Origin: Pestalotiopsis fici W106-1 | Taxonomy: Eukaryota; Ascomycota; Sordariomycetes; Amphisphaeriales; Sporocadaceae | DNA length: 64,000 nucleotides | Direction: 5' to 3' | Assembly (NCBI RefSeq): GCF_000516985.1 | Contig: NW_006917095.1 | Span: 1,365,449-1,429,448, forward strand | Part shown: piece after piece, positions 10,801 to 23,836 of the stretch | Position numbering within the stretch: the stretch's first letter is position 1 | How the letters are laid out: the number at the start of each line of letters is the position of its first letter | Made by a program: the position numbers and the translations under genes | Notes under the pieces: generated by a model | What the model saw: only the letters and a program-made list of their open reading frames with translations | The model's database searches: none | What the model was told of the DNA's origin: nothing

Positions 10801-13800
10801 CAGTCATCAATGTCTGACGAGACGTCGCCGCCATGAATGCATATTTTGTTTTTCTCGACATTGCCTACTCTCGGCGTATCGACCTTTTGCTGGTTTGTAA
10901 CAGAGTGCTTATTTTATGTCGCTTGGCATCGCCCATGTACCGAACATCCATGTAGTGTCGAAGAGTATAGAATCCATGGGGGCTGACAAGGACTTTGCTA
11001 GCGGCATAGTATACTAACCACATCAGCAGAGAGTCCAGAGACACAATAATCCCAGCTCGTGTAAGCTTGTTTCAACTCGAGCATGAGCGTGGCTATTTCG
11101 AAGGCACTCGATCACAGGCACGCCTCGTCATGCAACTGCCCGTCTAAATTCTTCGTGTTGGGCACAATGGTTGAGGCCGCCGACATAGGAGTATTGAATG
11201 AGTTGTATTAAAGTCATTGTTTCCCGGGTGGAGGAAGATCGAGATGGACTGTGGCTGATGCAAAATTGCCCCCAAGAATGACGAATGCTTCTCTTGCTTT
11301 TGCTGATCCCACAAATTTCAGCAAGATTAGAGCTAGTGCAGACGTTTCCATGGCCTGCAATGCCATTTTCATCGTGAACAACGATGAGTAGGATGCGCTG
11401 CCATGAAAAACATTGCACAATTCTGCGAATGTCTTCACTACAAAATGTCGGTATCGCTGTGGCATCACATCTTGTACGGTATTGGATTGCAGCCCAAATA
11501 TCGCGATTTGCGATTACCGCTTTTGGGTCAGATTGATGGCATGCGCTTGTCTTGTTGAATAAAATGATGCACATAACATGCATGCTCGCGGATTGCATCG
11601 GCTCACGCATGCTGTGCAACAAGCTAGTTTCTCAAACCAATTGATATTGCCTGATTGTCACTTTGGTGGTCAACAAAACGGGCCAATTACACAATAGCTG
11701 GATGTTGCGTGCCTTGTGCTGAGATCCTATGATGAATCACGAAGACGTATAAGTCGGGATACTGCGGCTTTGCACATCAGTGTAATATAGCCTCAAGCTG
11801 TCTCTAAAAATACGTTTTCATCTGCGCGTGCATCGAGGCGAAATGCTCATGTGGTTTCTGATGAGCTGGAGTCAGGAACTATTCAACCAGCGCCGCCTCC
11901 CCAGAAAGGAACATGAGGATTGATAGGGATATCCCTAGCCAAGCCATGTTTCGGCAAGCTATCCGCCCCTCTACGTTGAGGTTGTTGATTGGCTGTAATA
12001 TATACTTGCCGGGGTATGCAAGCACCAGACGACGCAGTGTTGAGCCGGAGTGATGAGCGGGAGTGCTGGGTGCGTCGTCTGCCGACATATTCCAGCTTTG
12101 TCAATATTGTAGCTGCTGGAGTCGGCAGGAGAACGGGTCATAAAAATTGAATTAATCGGCCTTGCCGTTGAGGCCAGGCCTTGTTTTAGAGCGCTCGGTC
12201 TGCAGCAACACCGTACGGAACAGCTCAAGTAGTCGTTCCAATGGTATATACTTGCAGGTATGACGGCGTAGAACTATGCTGGGGGGGTTGGACCCTGATT
12301 TCCTGAATGTTTGGCTTCGAAGCTGACACAACGTAAGAAGGTAGGCAGAGAGCCATTGTCCAATAAGAGTGCCATCTTTCGAATCAAAATGCCAGGAAGG
12401 AATGAGAAGACGGCGACAAAGTCCCGGTCGTGTAATAAGAACGAATAGTGTAAGCCTCCTCTCCGCTAGCCAGTCGTGAGTAGTATAGCCACGGCCAATA
12501 GCGACCTGGCTCGTGTCTTTTGGTCACGTTGCTTATGATTATTGCAATGAAGTAGTCAATGACGTGGGGCCGCCGTCTGAGGAATCCGAGTCTCCCTTTG
12601 GCTGAATTTGTGAATAGGCAAGTACTTCGTAGTCATGTAAATGAATGCATGTTAGTTTGTAGGAAAGGTCGTGGTGTCGGGTCGGTCCATAGGGTACCTG
12701 GGCAGGTAGGGAGGGAGTGCTGCTGCATGTGGGTTTGGGAACAGTCAAGTCTACATTAGCTGAGTCCAGAGCCCGGAATTTGTGGTTTAGCGCAGCTGGG
12801 TTCGAGGTCCCATGACCAGATCGTATCCAGAAAAAAGCAGCCACCTGGCCGTCAAATCCGCAGTACTGTACTGTGTAAGGTGGGCTTGCAGGTAAGCTGC
12901 GTGGTGTATGTACCCACCAGCATTCTGCAATACGTAGGTACCGCTGAGGATGTATGCGCGTTACATACTAGACGACGAACGGTATTTGTGTAGGTAGGCA
13001 ATGTATACTACGGGTTGCAGTGCAGACTTTGCACGATCACGTTCCTGACAGTTCTCAGCCCGTCGTGTGAAGCTAAAGTTGCCCTGTGGGCCGATGGTTT
13101 AGAGCCTCAAGCGGCGGCCCAAAGACCAAGCTCCCGACTTCAAGGCCAGACATGTGTAGGTGACGAGCATCTAGGTCCTGATGTTTGGGCGGTCTAGACC
13201 TGTGCATTTGTCGGCGATCATTGTTGGTGTTATCTTTTTTGACTATTGACAAGTTGCCTGGGGGTCTTGTCTGTGCAGTACTTGATAATAATAACTTGGA
13301 TTCTTGTACCTATGCGAGCGTGAGATGGAGGCAAGATATAATCTCATCTCTTCGGCATGGAGAATGTAGTAAAAACGCCGAGATTGCAAAAGGTTCGCAC
13401 TGTACATCATTGTGTTGAATAAGCCTCGGTTAGCTTTCACAAATTGAATATCGAGCATGTATATTCAATCGTGTTATCATGACATGTAGTCAAAATCCGA
13501 AACTTGACATGTTGGTCCGGCGGTGTCTCTGTCTCTGTATGTGTCTTTGTCTCTTGTGTCTGATTGATGCGTCGTCTTCTGATTTCAGCAGGGCATCGAC
13601 TTAGGTGAACCAGTGGCCTGGCTCTCGAACGGCCCAAAGTCAATTGCTCACCCAGGGTCGTTCAGGGCACGTTTAGTAGCTTGGCTCCGGAGGACGAATG
13701 GGGATCTCAGCACAGCGCAAGGGTCAATATGTAGGTAGGTCCACGCTAAGTGGCTCGAGATCAAAAGGTGGGAACTCCAATAGACGGCGATGGTATCGAA

Positions 13801-16140
13801 GCTCCGTGCAGTGCCGAGTATCTCGTGAAGAGCAGCTAACTGCCTTTGAATTAAAACTGTGGGATCTTTCGAGGTTTCCTGTTAGTAATACCTCGAGACC
13901 GACCTACTTGGACATGAAGGAAATAACGAGCGCTGTCTGGGTCATTTCGAGAACTACGGAATGGGAAAGCGCAACTGTCTTGAATTGCAACTAATAACGT
14001 CGAGTGCGGGGCAACATAAAGCAGGGGGGGAGACCATGGACTACACAGTACACAAAGTTGTTCCTGGTGGGTGTGCTCAAAGTACTAGTGCGTACCTATC
14101 TATTGTGCGGCACATTCAAAGTTGCCTAATAAACCACAAAACAGGGTGATATGGTTGTGTCCTACAAGTGCGGCTGTTGGAGCATATCATTGCTACATGC
14201 TGCTGCTTTGGTCATAGAGACACGGCATTAGGCCTTGTGGGTCCCCTTTTCCTGTGGGTTCTGAAGCAGAAACCAGTAATCAAGGATACCGTACGTTGTT
14301 ATTCAGGAAGCGGCCTTATGTAGTTTAGCAGCATGCCACATATAGGACGACATGAACTGTCAAGGCTGTCTTCATGGAGTCTGAGGCTTGTTTAAGGTTT
14401 CACTGTACAGAAGCAGACCATGAGAAGGGGGTAACGACACATCATGGAAGCAGACACGGTGTGTGATCTAGGTCGAGATGGATCATTGCTCAGTGCTGAT
14501 TCTGGCCATTGGGTACAATGCGTAAAATGGTAGCATCAAATCATTATCAGTATTGCCTATGGTGGGCCCTAATAAGGTATGTAGGTTATTTCTTACCACT
14601 GTGCGAGAAAGCCATCCATGCATGTAAGTCTACAATCTAAGAGTCGCCGAATTCCCCTTGAGCAAAGGATGGCATCATCCATGTGGCAGACAACACAAAC
14701 TGTCTGATTTGAAATGTGCTTCGTTCCTTTCCCATGGACTGCAGATCGCCGTTTCGAAAAGAGCACCATTCTTTACGATGTCTACAAGAAGTGTTTGGTT
14801 GACTCTCACAGTGCGGGGTTTAAAATCGCCTTGGTTCAGACGAAGTCCCCATCTCCTATCGAATGGACTGACTGTGTTGCCTCGCTCAGTAACAGGACGA
14901 GTGGCATAATCATAATATAGGTAAGTAGTAGTCGTTTAATTCGACCGAAATTCGATTATTTGACCGTGAGGCCTGGGGCAACGACAAGATCCAATCTTTA
15001 TTGGCAGCCTGAGGGCGCTGCCTGAACATTGTTCTCTTGCGTACTATTTCCGACTTGCCACTGCGAGGCAGTCTGGTAGATTGTGTTCCATGCCTGAGGT
15101 AGTTGAGTGTGCGTATTGGTTCCATGAATATGATCCTTTTTCTTTTTCTACGAACTCGATCTGCGCCAAGAGAAACCATCAATATCGATTCCATTATCCT
15201 CTACTTTAAAGAGCTCGTTGTATCATCTTGTTTTTTATTCTTTATTTTTGATTTTTTTTTACTATGTAGTTTTTTTTTTTTTTGACTTCGGCTGCCGAGT
15301 CTTAGCGCTCGTCTCAGGACGACCACATGACATTCACATAGCCCCGTTTTTTTCGTCACCCCTGCACGTTGACTTGCAGTAGTAATAGGGGACAGAGTGT
15401 TGCTACAGCCGTAGCAATACTGTCCGCATCTGTGGTAGACCTGTAGGTAGGTTTGGTAGGTTGGTTGGCAAGATCATCGCTAATGATTTACATGGTGAAA
15501 CTTACGTAGGTTGCTGGAGATGGTTACGGGCGATACTGGGAGTACACACCTAAACAATATACGTGATCCACCTATGATGATACTTGCAGCACTACGACAG
15601 AATCGAGCCGTTGCAAAAATAAGACAATCCCTTGTCAATCAGTCCTTCAACAGGTAGACCATCAGTCTTTTCTTGACGATCGAGTATTCTGGCCTGATAC
15701 CTATGTGTATACAAGTATATATCTACACGTGCTGGTTCCCCCCATGCAAATTTGACTTGCCAGGAATAACATTCCATCTCTTCCATTTTCCATATGAAAA
15801 CTATTTCGTGCAGGATTCAATAGAAGGGATAAGTCGAGGTATCCAGGCGCAGGGTTTGTCAGTCACCTGGCCAAGAGCGCGAGCGAGGTCCCGTGCCCGG
15901 GGTAAACCTTGAGTCCGGGTAGCAGAGGGGGCAAAAGATCAGTCGATTGCACGCGAAAAGCAGCAATAGCAACAGGAGCAGCAGCAGCAGCAGTGCCAAA
16001 GAGAAGGGGCAGAAGGAGCATACATAATATTGCATACATAGTATCCTACTGACCTTACCAACCTGAATTGCCGGCCGCATCCTGAGACGAGAGACGAGAA
16101 CGAGACATACGTCCCCCAGAGCTCGAACCTCGAGAAACGG
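7856..16140. other. Gene-poor region of about 8.3 kb
   Basis: Both strands contain only short or low-complexity frames; the longest (9018-9644, 10071-10694 minus, 11128-11622 minus) show no domain, no plausible splice partners and unrelated overlapping frames of similar length. Base composition is ordinary, without the CA/TG loss seen in the relic at 58.7 kb, so it is not RIP-mutated repeat. The word TAGGTAGG recurs (12991, 13731, 15443). A near-pure T run lies at 15270-15283. I see no rRNA or tRNA. Non-coding transcripts or a degraded gene cannot be excluded. Confidence 0.5.
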
Positions 16141-18298
16141 GCCCGATTTGAACAACGAGAGGTCTGTTGTTTCCCAACCATTATCGGCAGCAAATCAGTC
16201 TGCCTCCATTGCCGCCAGGTTCAATTCGACTGCATCTCTCACTGCGTGTCAAAAAGCACCCAATTCGCATCTGGACACCTGCATGCCAGACTGGAAAACC
16301 ACTCCAAAGTACAGACTACTTGCAGCTCCCGCCATTCAACCCAGCAGCAGAGTGCAGAACCAGCGAGGGAGCCGGACTAGCGATACGTACCTGTACCCCA
16401 CCAGACAAAACAGGCTCACCTCATTCGGCCACCAGACTCAAGTATTCTGCTCGCCCTCGTCACTGTCTATGCAAGACTGGCGCAACTAGGACTGACCCCT
16501 CCATTAGCCAAGCAAGTACCGGCGGCGGGCAAGTCACTGGATCAACTCCTCGAGTTGGGAAGACATTGGGAGACTCATTTTTTTTTTCCTTCTCTCCCCC
16601 GGCCCTCTTGACTGTTTATTGAAATTCTCTGGGAACTCAGGAGACTCAAAAAATTACATTTAGCTTTTGTCTTTGACATTTATTCACAGCAGTCCGTTCT
16701 GTAGAGAGAGTTTGGACAAATTGCAGGACGAGAGAAGATCAAGAGCAATCTTTCCCCTGTCGTTCGAGTCGTTCAAAACTTCTCGTAGCCGCGCAGAAGG
16801 TAGCCAGCCAGCCAGCCAGCCAGCCCAAAAGGCTCGATTACAGCCGACTTGGACGCCCGTCCCAATTTAGGCCTTGTCACCTGGACCTCAACCGCTTCCC
16901 ACGAAAGCGCGCCGATCAACTAGAGCCCTACCCCTCCTTGGAGATTCGCAACTGCTCTGGGAACCTCGTTCCGTATCCTGCAAAGTCTCGTCACCATCGT
17001 CAGTCTCCATCATCGACATTAACCACTCCAGGGTTTCACCGACTCAGCGCAATCTCAGTCAAGTCGAGACCTCATTTTCAGCCCAGCTGCAAGGAAGCTA
17101 GGTATACTTCTCAAGCACTTGATATATTTTTTTCTTCTTCCCTCTTGTCGCCCTATGCAGATCAGCCTCCCCCCAACGTTGGCTCTTCTACCACCCCGAG
17201 GTAAGTCCATCACAAAAAAAATGCTTTTTTCTTGCCCCTTCATGCTTGTTTCTTCTATTGTCGAATGCATAGCACATTGCTTTCATACAAAGCCGTGGCA
17301 TCCATGGTTGCCTTGCATTTGAGAATTGTTCGTGTGCCCTCATGAACTACTCCTGCTGATGCTGCACCGTCTGCCACCGACGACGGATTCCCTCTGTTTT
17401 CCCAGATGGAGCAGTAAGAGTGCAGCAGAGAGGGTCATCACGTCAAGCGTAGTCGCCTTTACCCACCCAGAAGCTTCAACATCCCCGTACTTCTTAGCTT
17501 CCTCATCCAATTTCATCACCAAGCAGCCTACCTACCTGACCTACCTTCTACCTTACTTACCTTCACTCCATCTTCGCTCCCTCCTCTCTCCTGAGAATCC
17601 GCGATCCTCACTCTCTCATTCACCATTGCATTTCTCTCCCTCTCGTCTATGCCTGCATATTTACTCCCACACGCCTCTACCTGCTCTAGATCCAACTTCC
17701 TAGCCGATTTACCTCATTACATAACTGTACGTTCTTTTTAGCGGGCTTTCTGGGGCCATCTAAACAGGGCGCTGCTCTCAGCAACAGCTCCACTTCTTGA
17801 ACCCCCCCGCTCCCCTCCATTCAATTCCTGCCCGTTGCAACCACCACCACCACTTACTTCCTATTCATCCATAATCCGCCTGCACCGCACCCACTTCATT
17901 GGAGAGCACGTTGAAACGCCCGCACTTTTACCTGCAATCGGGCTTCTTTTCAATTGTCAACCATCTCAAAAAGAGGTCCTAACTTTCTTTGGCGACAGAC
18001 CAGAATCTCCCTGTGTGATACGGAAACGAAGCCCGACCTCTTGCACAACCGTCTGCGTTGATTCCCGGTTCTCCAACCCCCCGGAGTGCTTTTCGATCCA
18101 CCACATCACCAGCCTCAAGATCAAGGTGCCAACGAATTGGCTACTACTCGGCTGTCCTTCGCCCGCGATCACACGTGCTACTTCTTCACGAGAAAGACAA
18201 ATTTGGAGTTGACAAGATACTGTTTTGACACGAGTCTTTTCGGCAAAGCAAGGCGAACATAGACGCTATCCTCGGTGTTTTCCTCAAGTCCAGTCAAC
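16141..18298 (+). promoter_or_regulatory. Probable GSK3 promoter and long 5' leader
   Basis: About 2.2 kb upstream of the GSK3 start is C/T-rich on the plus strand, the usual look of promoters and 5' UTRs of well-expressed genes in filamentous fungi. A GCCA tetranucleotide repeat sits at 16801-16826. GTAAGT at about 17201 and GTACGT at about 17726 could be donors of leader introns. Several upstream ATG frames exist, the longest 17835-18212, so the leader may carry uORFs. The transcription start is not known. Confidence 0.4.
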
Positions 18299-19800
18299 AT
18301 GAGCTCTTCACGGCCCAGCGCGGCCTTCAACTCTCTCAGAATGGGAGGTAAGCTCGGTCATTTCGCACCTAGTCTATGTTTGAAATTTCCCTGCAGTGAC
18401 TAAATGGATGCGCAGAAATCATCCGCGAAAAAGTCCAAGATGGTATCACGGGCGAAACCAGGGAATTGGCCTATACCCAGTGCAAGATTGTGGGCAACGG
18501 GTCTTTCGGTGTGGTTTTCCAGACCAAGCTCTCTCCTTCAAACGAGGATGCGGCCATCAAGCGTGTGCTCCAAGACAAGAGATTCAAGGTACTGCAAATA
18601 CGTAATTCTGATATGCCGAGGACACTTGGGGCTGACATGAGTACGGTATAGAATCGTGAGCTCCAGATTATGCGGATTGTCAGACATCCCAACATAGTCC
18701 AGCTCAAGGCCTTCTACTACTCCAATGGAGAACGCGTGAGTCCTGCCAGAGAACCAAAGTTGACATGTGGATTACTGACGATCGCTGAACAGAAGGATGA
18801 GGTGTACTTGAACCTGGTACAGGAGTTTGTACCTGAAACGGTCTACCGAGCATCCCGCTTCTTCAACAAGATGAAGACCACAATGCCAATCCTTGAGGTC
18901 AAGCTGTACATTTATCAGCTTTTCCGGGCCTTGGCCTACATTCACTCGCAGGGCATCTGCCATCGTGATATCAAGCCGCAAAACCTGCTTCTCGACCCCA
19001 ACTCTGGAATTCTCAAACTTTGCGACTTTGGCAGTGCAAAGATTCTGGTGGAGAACGAGCCGAATGTCTCGTACATTTGTTCCCGTTACTACCGAGCCCC
19101 CGAGCTCATTTTTGGTGCCACCAACTACACAACCAAGATTGGTATGCTTACCCCTTCCATTTCACCCTTTGCTCTTATTTGGGTTACTGGAGGTTCTAAT
19201 CGCAACTATAGATGTCTGGTCAACGGGTTGTGTGATGGCAGAGCTCATGCTTGGCCAGCCACTTTTCCCCGGAGAATCTGGTATTGACCAGCTGGTGGAA
19301 ATCATCAAGGTGTTGGGAACCCCGACGCGTGAGCAGATTCGAACTATGAACCCGAATTACATGGAACACAAGTTCCCGCAAATCAAGCCTCACCCATTCA
19401 GCAAAGTCTTCCGCAAGGCTGATGCAGACGCGCTTGATCTCATTGCCAAGCTGCTCGAGTACACTCCCACACAACGTCTAAGGGCGGTGGATGCCATGGT
19501 CCACCCCTTCTTCGATGAATTGCGAAACCCTGCCACAAAGCTTCCCGACTCTCGCCACTCCACGGGTACTCTCAAGGACCTGCCCAACTTGTTCGATTTC
19601 ACCAAGCACGGTACGTAGCTGCTCAATGCCTTTTGCGCTTGGTTCACGCCGGCTAACTGTCTCCAGAACTCTCCATTGCTCCGTCCTTGAACGCCAAGCT
19701 GGTGCCGCCACACATCAAGCCTGAGCTGGCGGCGCGGGGTCTGGATATTGACAACTTCACGCCACTAACGAAGCATGAAATGATGGCCAGACTAGACTGA
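18299..19800 (+). CDS. GSK3: Glycogen synthase kinase 3 orthologue
   Basis: Six exons: 18299-18347, 18416-18588, 18652-18735, 18793-19141, 19212-19610 and 19667-19800, giving 395 aa, the normal fungal GSK3 length. Kinase motifs in order are the glycine loop GNGSFG (residues 43-48), the ATP-binding Lys65 in AAIK, the catalytic loop HRDIKPQN with Asp161, DFGSAK with Asp180, and the activation loop [13 protein letters not shown] in which Tyr196 is the conserved autophosphorylated tyrosine of the GSK3 family. This is a CMGC Ser/Thr kinase acting in cytoplasm and nucleus on many primed substrates; in plant-pathogenic fungi orthologues (e.g. FGK3) affect growth, development and stress response. The two phase-1 introns around exon 5 and the last intron join frames cleanly. 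It is preceded by an unusually long leader. Confidence 0.95.
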
Positions 19801-21323
19801 GATCCAGTCTGATCCCTGCTGTTCTTTAAATCGTCGGTATCGACCCGGTACTATAGCACTCGTTTACTGCATGGAGCCTCACAATATGGCTCTCCAAATA
19901 CCTCCCGTCCAAGGCAAGAAGACCGACCTCGGAAATTCTGCCGCATCGGCGAAATCGCCCTATTTCAGACGACGCGGCGGGTTTCTACTAAAGCTAGAAG
20001 ATTACACAGCTTGAAAGGAGGGATCAGATTCTTCCTCTCTTGGGGCAGTTTGGGACACATGATCGAGCTCATTCTGTCCTTTTGAGATGCGAGATATACG
20101 CAAAGCTCGGATCTGTTGGTTGAGGAGGGAATGAGCAGTTATGTACCATGCAGGGCAACCCAGTGCAAGGGCCAGAAACGGGCTCATACCCTTCTAGACT
20201 TCTTTGCATGATTGAGATGGCATCTTCGTTACTGGACTTGTTCGATTATTCGCTTTATCCTTGTGGGTGAGGTCCACGAGGCGGCTGGAGCTCCTGGTTG
20301 GTGGTGGCCAGAGAAATTCCCCCCATACGCGTTGAAAAGGGGACAAAACTTGGCGTACATGTTTATTTTTGCTGTCGGACATTTTCTGGACGGCCACAGG
20401 GGCAGGGAGTACCTAGGTAGCATGTTCATGTTGTTCAACGAGGCTGGAGGTACCTCTCCGGCTTCATTTTGGCAGCGATGGCGAAGTGAAAGCTGGCTTG
20501 TCATAACGGAAGACCTGGCGCGAAGTTCTAAAAAGATTCCTTTTTTCTTCTTCTCCCTACATATGGGGCACGTACTCGTGAGTAGTATGGAAGTCAAATA
20601 CGGCGGCTAAAATAACGGAACGGCTTATTATGTTCGACTGGTAAAGTTGACGATGTTGTGGTCTACCTTTGTGCTAGGCGGCGAGACGATGAGATCAATT
20701 CAGAACTATGTGACATGTCCCTATTAGATTTCCTCGTTTCCAAGCATCATATGACGGGTGCTCGTCTGTAGTGAGCATTTATTTTGCGTGACAATTGTTG
20801 TGCATAACAAGGCACGAAGCCAATGCGGATCGAGTAAGCACGGACGTGTATACGCAAGCAGGACGACACTGCCTAGTATCGACGACATTCTGGGCCAAGT
20901 ATTATATTTGCCGAAACAAATAGACGGACGATTCGTATAATTAATCGCCTTTTTGAAATTGTAACTTGACTCCACGTCGCACCAATTTTCCAGCCAGGCA
21001 GCCCCAGCCAGCCGGGTGTAAACATTTGAGTTTGCAACCAGTGTACAATCTTTGAAGGTCAGCCCCACTTTTGGGTGCGTGCCTTGTTGATCAGCCACAT
21101 TTTTCAACCTTTCTATGAGCTTTTACAAGGTACATACGTACTTGTCTTTGCCTGCCTGTAACCACCCAGCCACAACACCATCCAAGCTTAACTAACCACT
21201 TGGTGCTCATTACCTTGTTCGCGTTAGCTGTAGCCAGCCAGCCAGCCACTCAGCCCTGCGCGCAACATTACGATCTCTGCTCACCTTTGACCTCATCAAT
21301 CCAGGATCTTGGTCAATTTCATC
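19801..21323. other. Intergenic, GSK3 / CBP80
   Basis: 1.5 kb holding the GSK3 3' UTR and the CBP80 promoter and leader. Frames on the minus strand (for example 20724-21107) lack any recognisable feature. CCAGCCAG repeats occur near 20990-21015 and 21233-21252, in the probable 5' leader of CBP80. Confidence 0.5.
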
Positions 21324-23836
21324 ATGGCAGATCACGATCGTAGACAAGGAGGTGGTAATAATGGTGGCGGCGGCGGCGGTTACAATCGCAAGCGTCGCTT
21401 CAGAGGTAAGTCTCCTTTGATGGATATCGAAGCTGTCCTAGCTTGGCACCTGTCCGACGGCGCAGTGAAGCTTCAAGCGATGCCCTATTTTGCCAGCTGG
21501 TCAGACATTGTATTGAGCCAATGCTTACAACACTCGCAGACGACGATGATTACGACCGTCGCCAGCAGCGCCGAAGATACAACGAGCCTCCGCCTGCTCA
21601 CTTTCGCATTCGCAGACAACTATTGAGCCTGGCCGAATCACCGCTTAGAAGATGGCACGAAGAGGTTCAATCGACGGCGCGACTTGTTGCCGACAATTAT
21701 GACAAGGAAGAGATGAAGACCAACTTCTTGGACTTGTCAGCGCAGTTGGTCATTGAGCAGCCGCTCAAGACTCCGTTCGTCGCTGCCGTTGTTCAAGTCG
21801 CCAATGCATTGAGACCCGAGGTCGCGGCAGATGTCTTGGCCAAGATCGCACCCTTGACCGAGGAACAGATCAAGATTGGCGATTGGCGCAACGTCAAGCT
21901 CTACCTCAAGTTTCTTGCCTGTCTGCAGAGCTGTCTAGAAGGCGACGGCCTGTTTCCGGTTTTGGAAGAGCTCTTCAACCGAGCAGGAGAACTACAGACG
22001 AGCAGCTCGGACGACACAATTGGTACAGAGCTTGTCAAGATCATCCTCCTGACCATCCCTTACATGATGGCTTCTGCACCGGGGCAAGGACACCAAAAGG
22101 CTGCCGAACTCATGGACAAGACAGATGTTATTGCTTCTGAGCCGCACGCGCTGCAAGTCTTGATCGATCCTTACCATCCAGACAGTGACGAGGAAAGCCC
22201 AGCTGCTAATTCGAGCTTGATCGGGCTCCTCCAAAAGCAGCTACAGAATGAGGCCAATGACGGCTGGCAATTGTCGTGCTTGCCTCGTCCATGGAAGCTG
22301 CCCCTCGAGGAGATTGAGCTCCAGGAAAAGATGGATACTGCCCAAAAGCACGCTCTGCCCGCAATCACCATCCCCGAGACCGTTGTCGCAGGCCCCCGAC
22401 CATTGTTTCCCGAGGTCTACTTTTCCGTCTATATGAACCAGGACGTCGAGTCGGTCCCGCCGCTTACTAACATTGCAGCGTCCCTGGTGCGAGACGGATT
22501 GCTTGACACGATCAACATTCTTGACTTTAATCGCAATGTCACAGCACGGTATCTGATAGATGTAGATTGTTATTTTGCCGATGGCACGTTCATCAAGCGT
22601 GCGACCCCCTTTGATCGATTGCGGGACATCGACAACGGACGCTCGACTTGGAAGCCTGAGGATGTTGCCGTCGATGCAGTCTTTTCCCAGCTCTTCCAAT
22701 TACCAACACCCGAGCATAAACTGGTATACTACCACTCTGTTCTGACAGAGGCCTGCAAGATTGCACCCGCCGCTATTGCGCCTAGTCTCGGCCGAGCAAT
22801 TCGCTACGCCTACCAAAACATCCATCGCTTGGATCTCGAGTTGACCTACCGTTTCCTTGACTGGTTTACTCACCATCTCAGCAATTTTGGCTTCATGTGG
22901 AAGTGGGCTGAATGGGCTGATGATGTAGAGAAGTCCGATATCCACCCGGGCAAGTCCTTCATCATTGGAGCTCTTGACAAGGAGATTCGTCTCAGCTTTG
23001 CACAAAGAATCAAGGGCACTCTTCCAGAAGAGTATCAGGTACTCATTGGTCCTGAAAAGGAGCAGGACACTCCTGATTTCAAGTTCAACGACGACCACAC
23101 ACCCTTCTCGGCAGAGGGCAAGGAGCTAGCGAGTCTGCTAAAGAAAAAGTCGCCCGATGAGGAAGTCCAGCCTGTGATTGATCGTATACACTCTGGAGCT
23201 CTCGAGCACGCGATCGACCCTCTGGTTACGAGCACTGACGTTTTTGTAACTGCAGTCTGCTGGGTTGGATCTAAATCTCTCTCTCATGTTCTTGCCGCCA
23301 TTGAGAGAACCAAGGATCGTCTCTTGGATATCGGTGCCGCTTCCGAGGCTGCCCGTCAGCAAATCATCACTTCCGTCATGGAATACTGGTCAGCTCATCC
23401 AGGTATTGCCATTAGTATTGTGGAGAAGCTTCTAAACTACTCCATCATTACTCCTGCCGCCGTGATTGACTGGGCACTAGTCAGTGGCAAGGCCGGATCG
23501 GGCGGTGACGCGCTGGCCAAGAGTTGGGTCTTTGAATTGGTATTCCAGACTGTGATCAAGGTGACAGGTCGGATTCACCAATTGGCAAGCGCTGAAGCAG
23601 AGAATGGCGCTGCCGAGTCAGAGACAACTGCCATGCGTGAGCTCTTCAAGGCCATGGAGGATGCTTTAGTCAGCTGGGCTCAAGGTTCCAAGGACCAAAT
23701 GTTGGATCCTGCCGAGCCCATGGATGGTGTAGAAAACCGTGAGAAGACTATACAGCGATGGGGCCAGAGATGGTTGCGCGTGTTCAGGCGCCGGTCTGCG
23801 ATCGAAGAAGCATATCTGCAAGCAGGAACCCAGTAG
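21324..23836 (+). CDS. NCBP1: Nuclear cap-binding protein subunit 1 (CBP80)
   Basis: Two exons, 21324-21405 and 21540-23836, give 792 aa. The first exon codes for MADHDRRQGG, a glycine run and a basic KRRFR that resembles a nuclear localisation signal. After the junction (DDDYDRRQQRRR) comes a long all-helical protein with the MIF4G-like arrangement of CBP80: RIRRQLLSLAESPLRRWHEE near the N-terminus, then VADVL-type helices, IGDWRNVKLYLKFLACL, YHSVLTEACKIAP, FLDWFTHHLSNFGFMWKWAEW and a C-terminal RRSAIEEAYL. CBP80 pairs with CBP20 on the m7G cap of RNA polymerase II transcripts in the nucleus and links capping to splicing, export and decay. The start was placed at the ATG of exon 1 because the donor GTAAGT at 21406 and the acceptor GCAG at 21539 join in frame. 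The intron is 134 nt, longer than most here. Confidence 0.9.

Noticed and set aside
11128..11622. Two overlapping minus frames (11128-11622 and 11214-11468)
   Set aside because: The shorter looks faintly protein-like, but no start context, partner exon or family could be supported.
12785..12825. B-box-like GGTTCGAGGTCC suggesting a tRNA
   Set aside because: No acceptor, D or anticodon arm can be folded around it.
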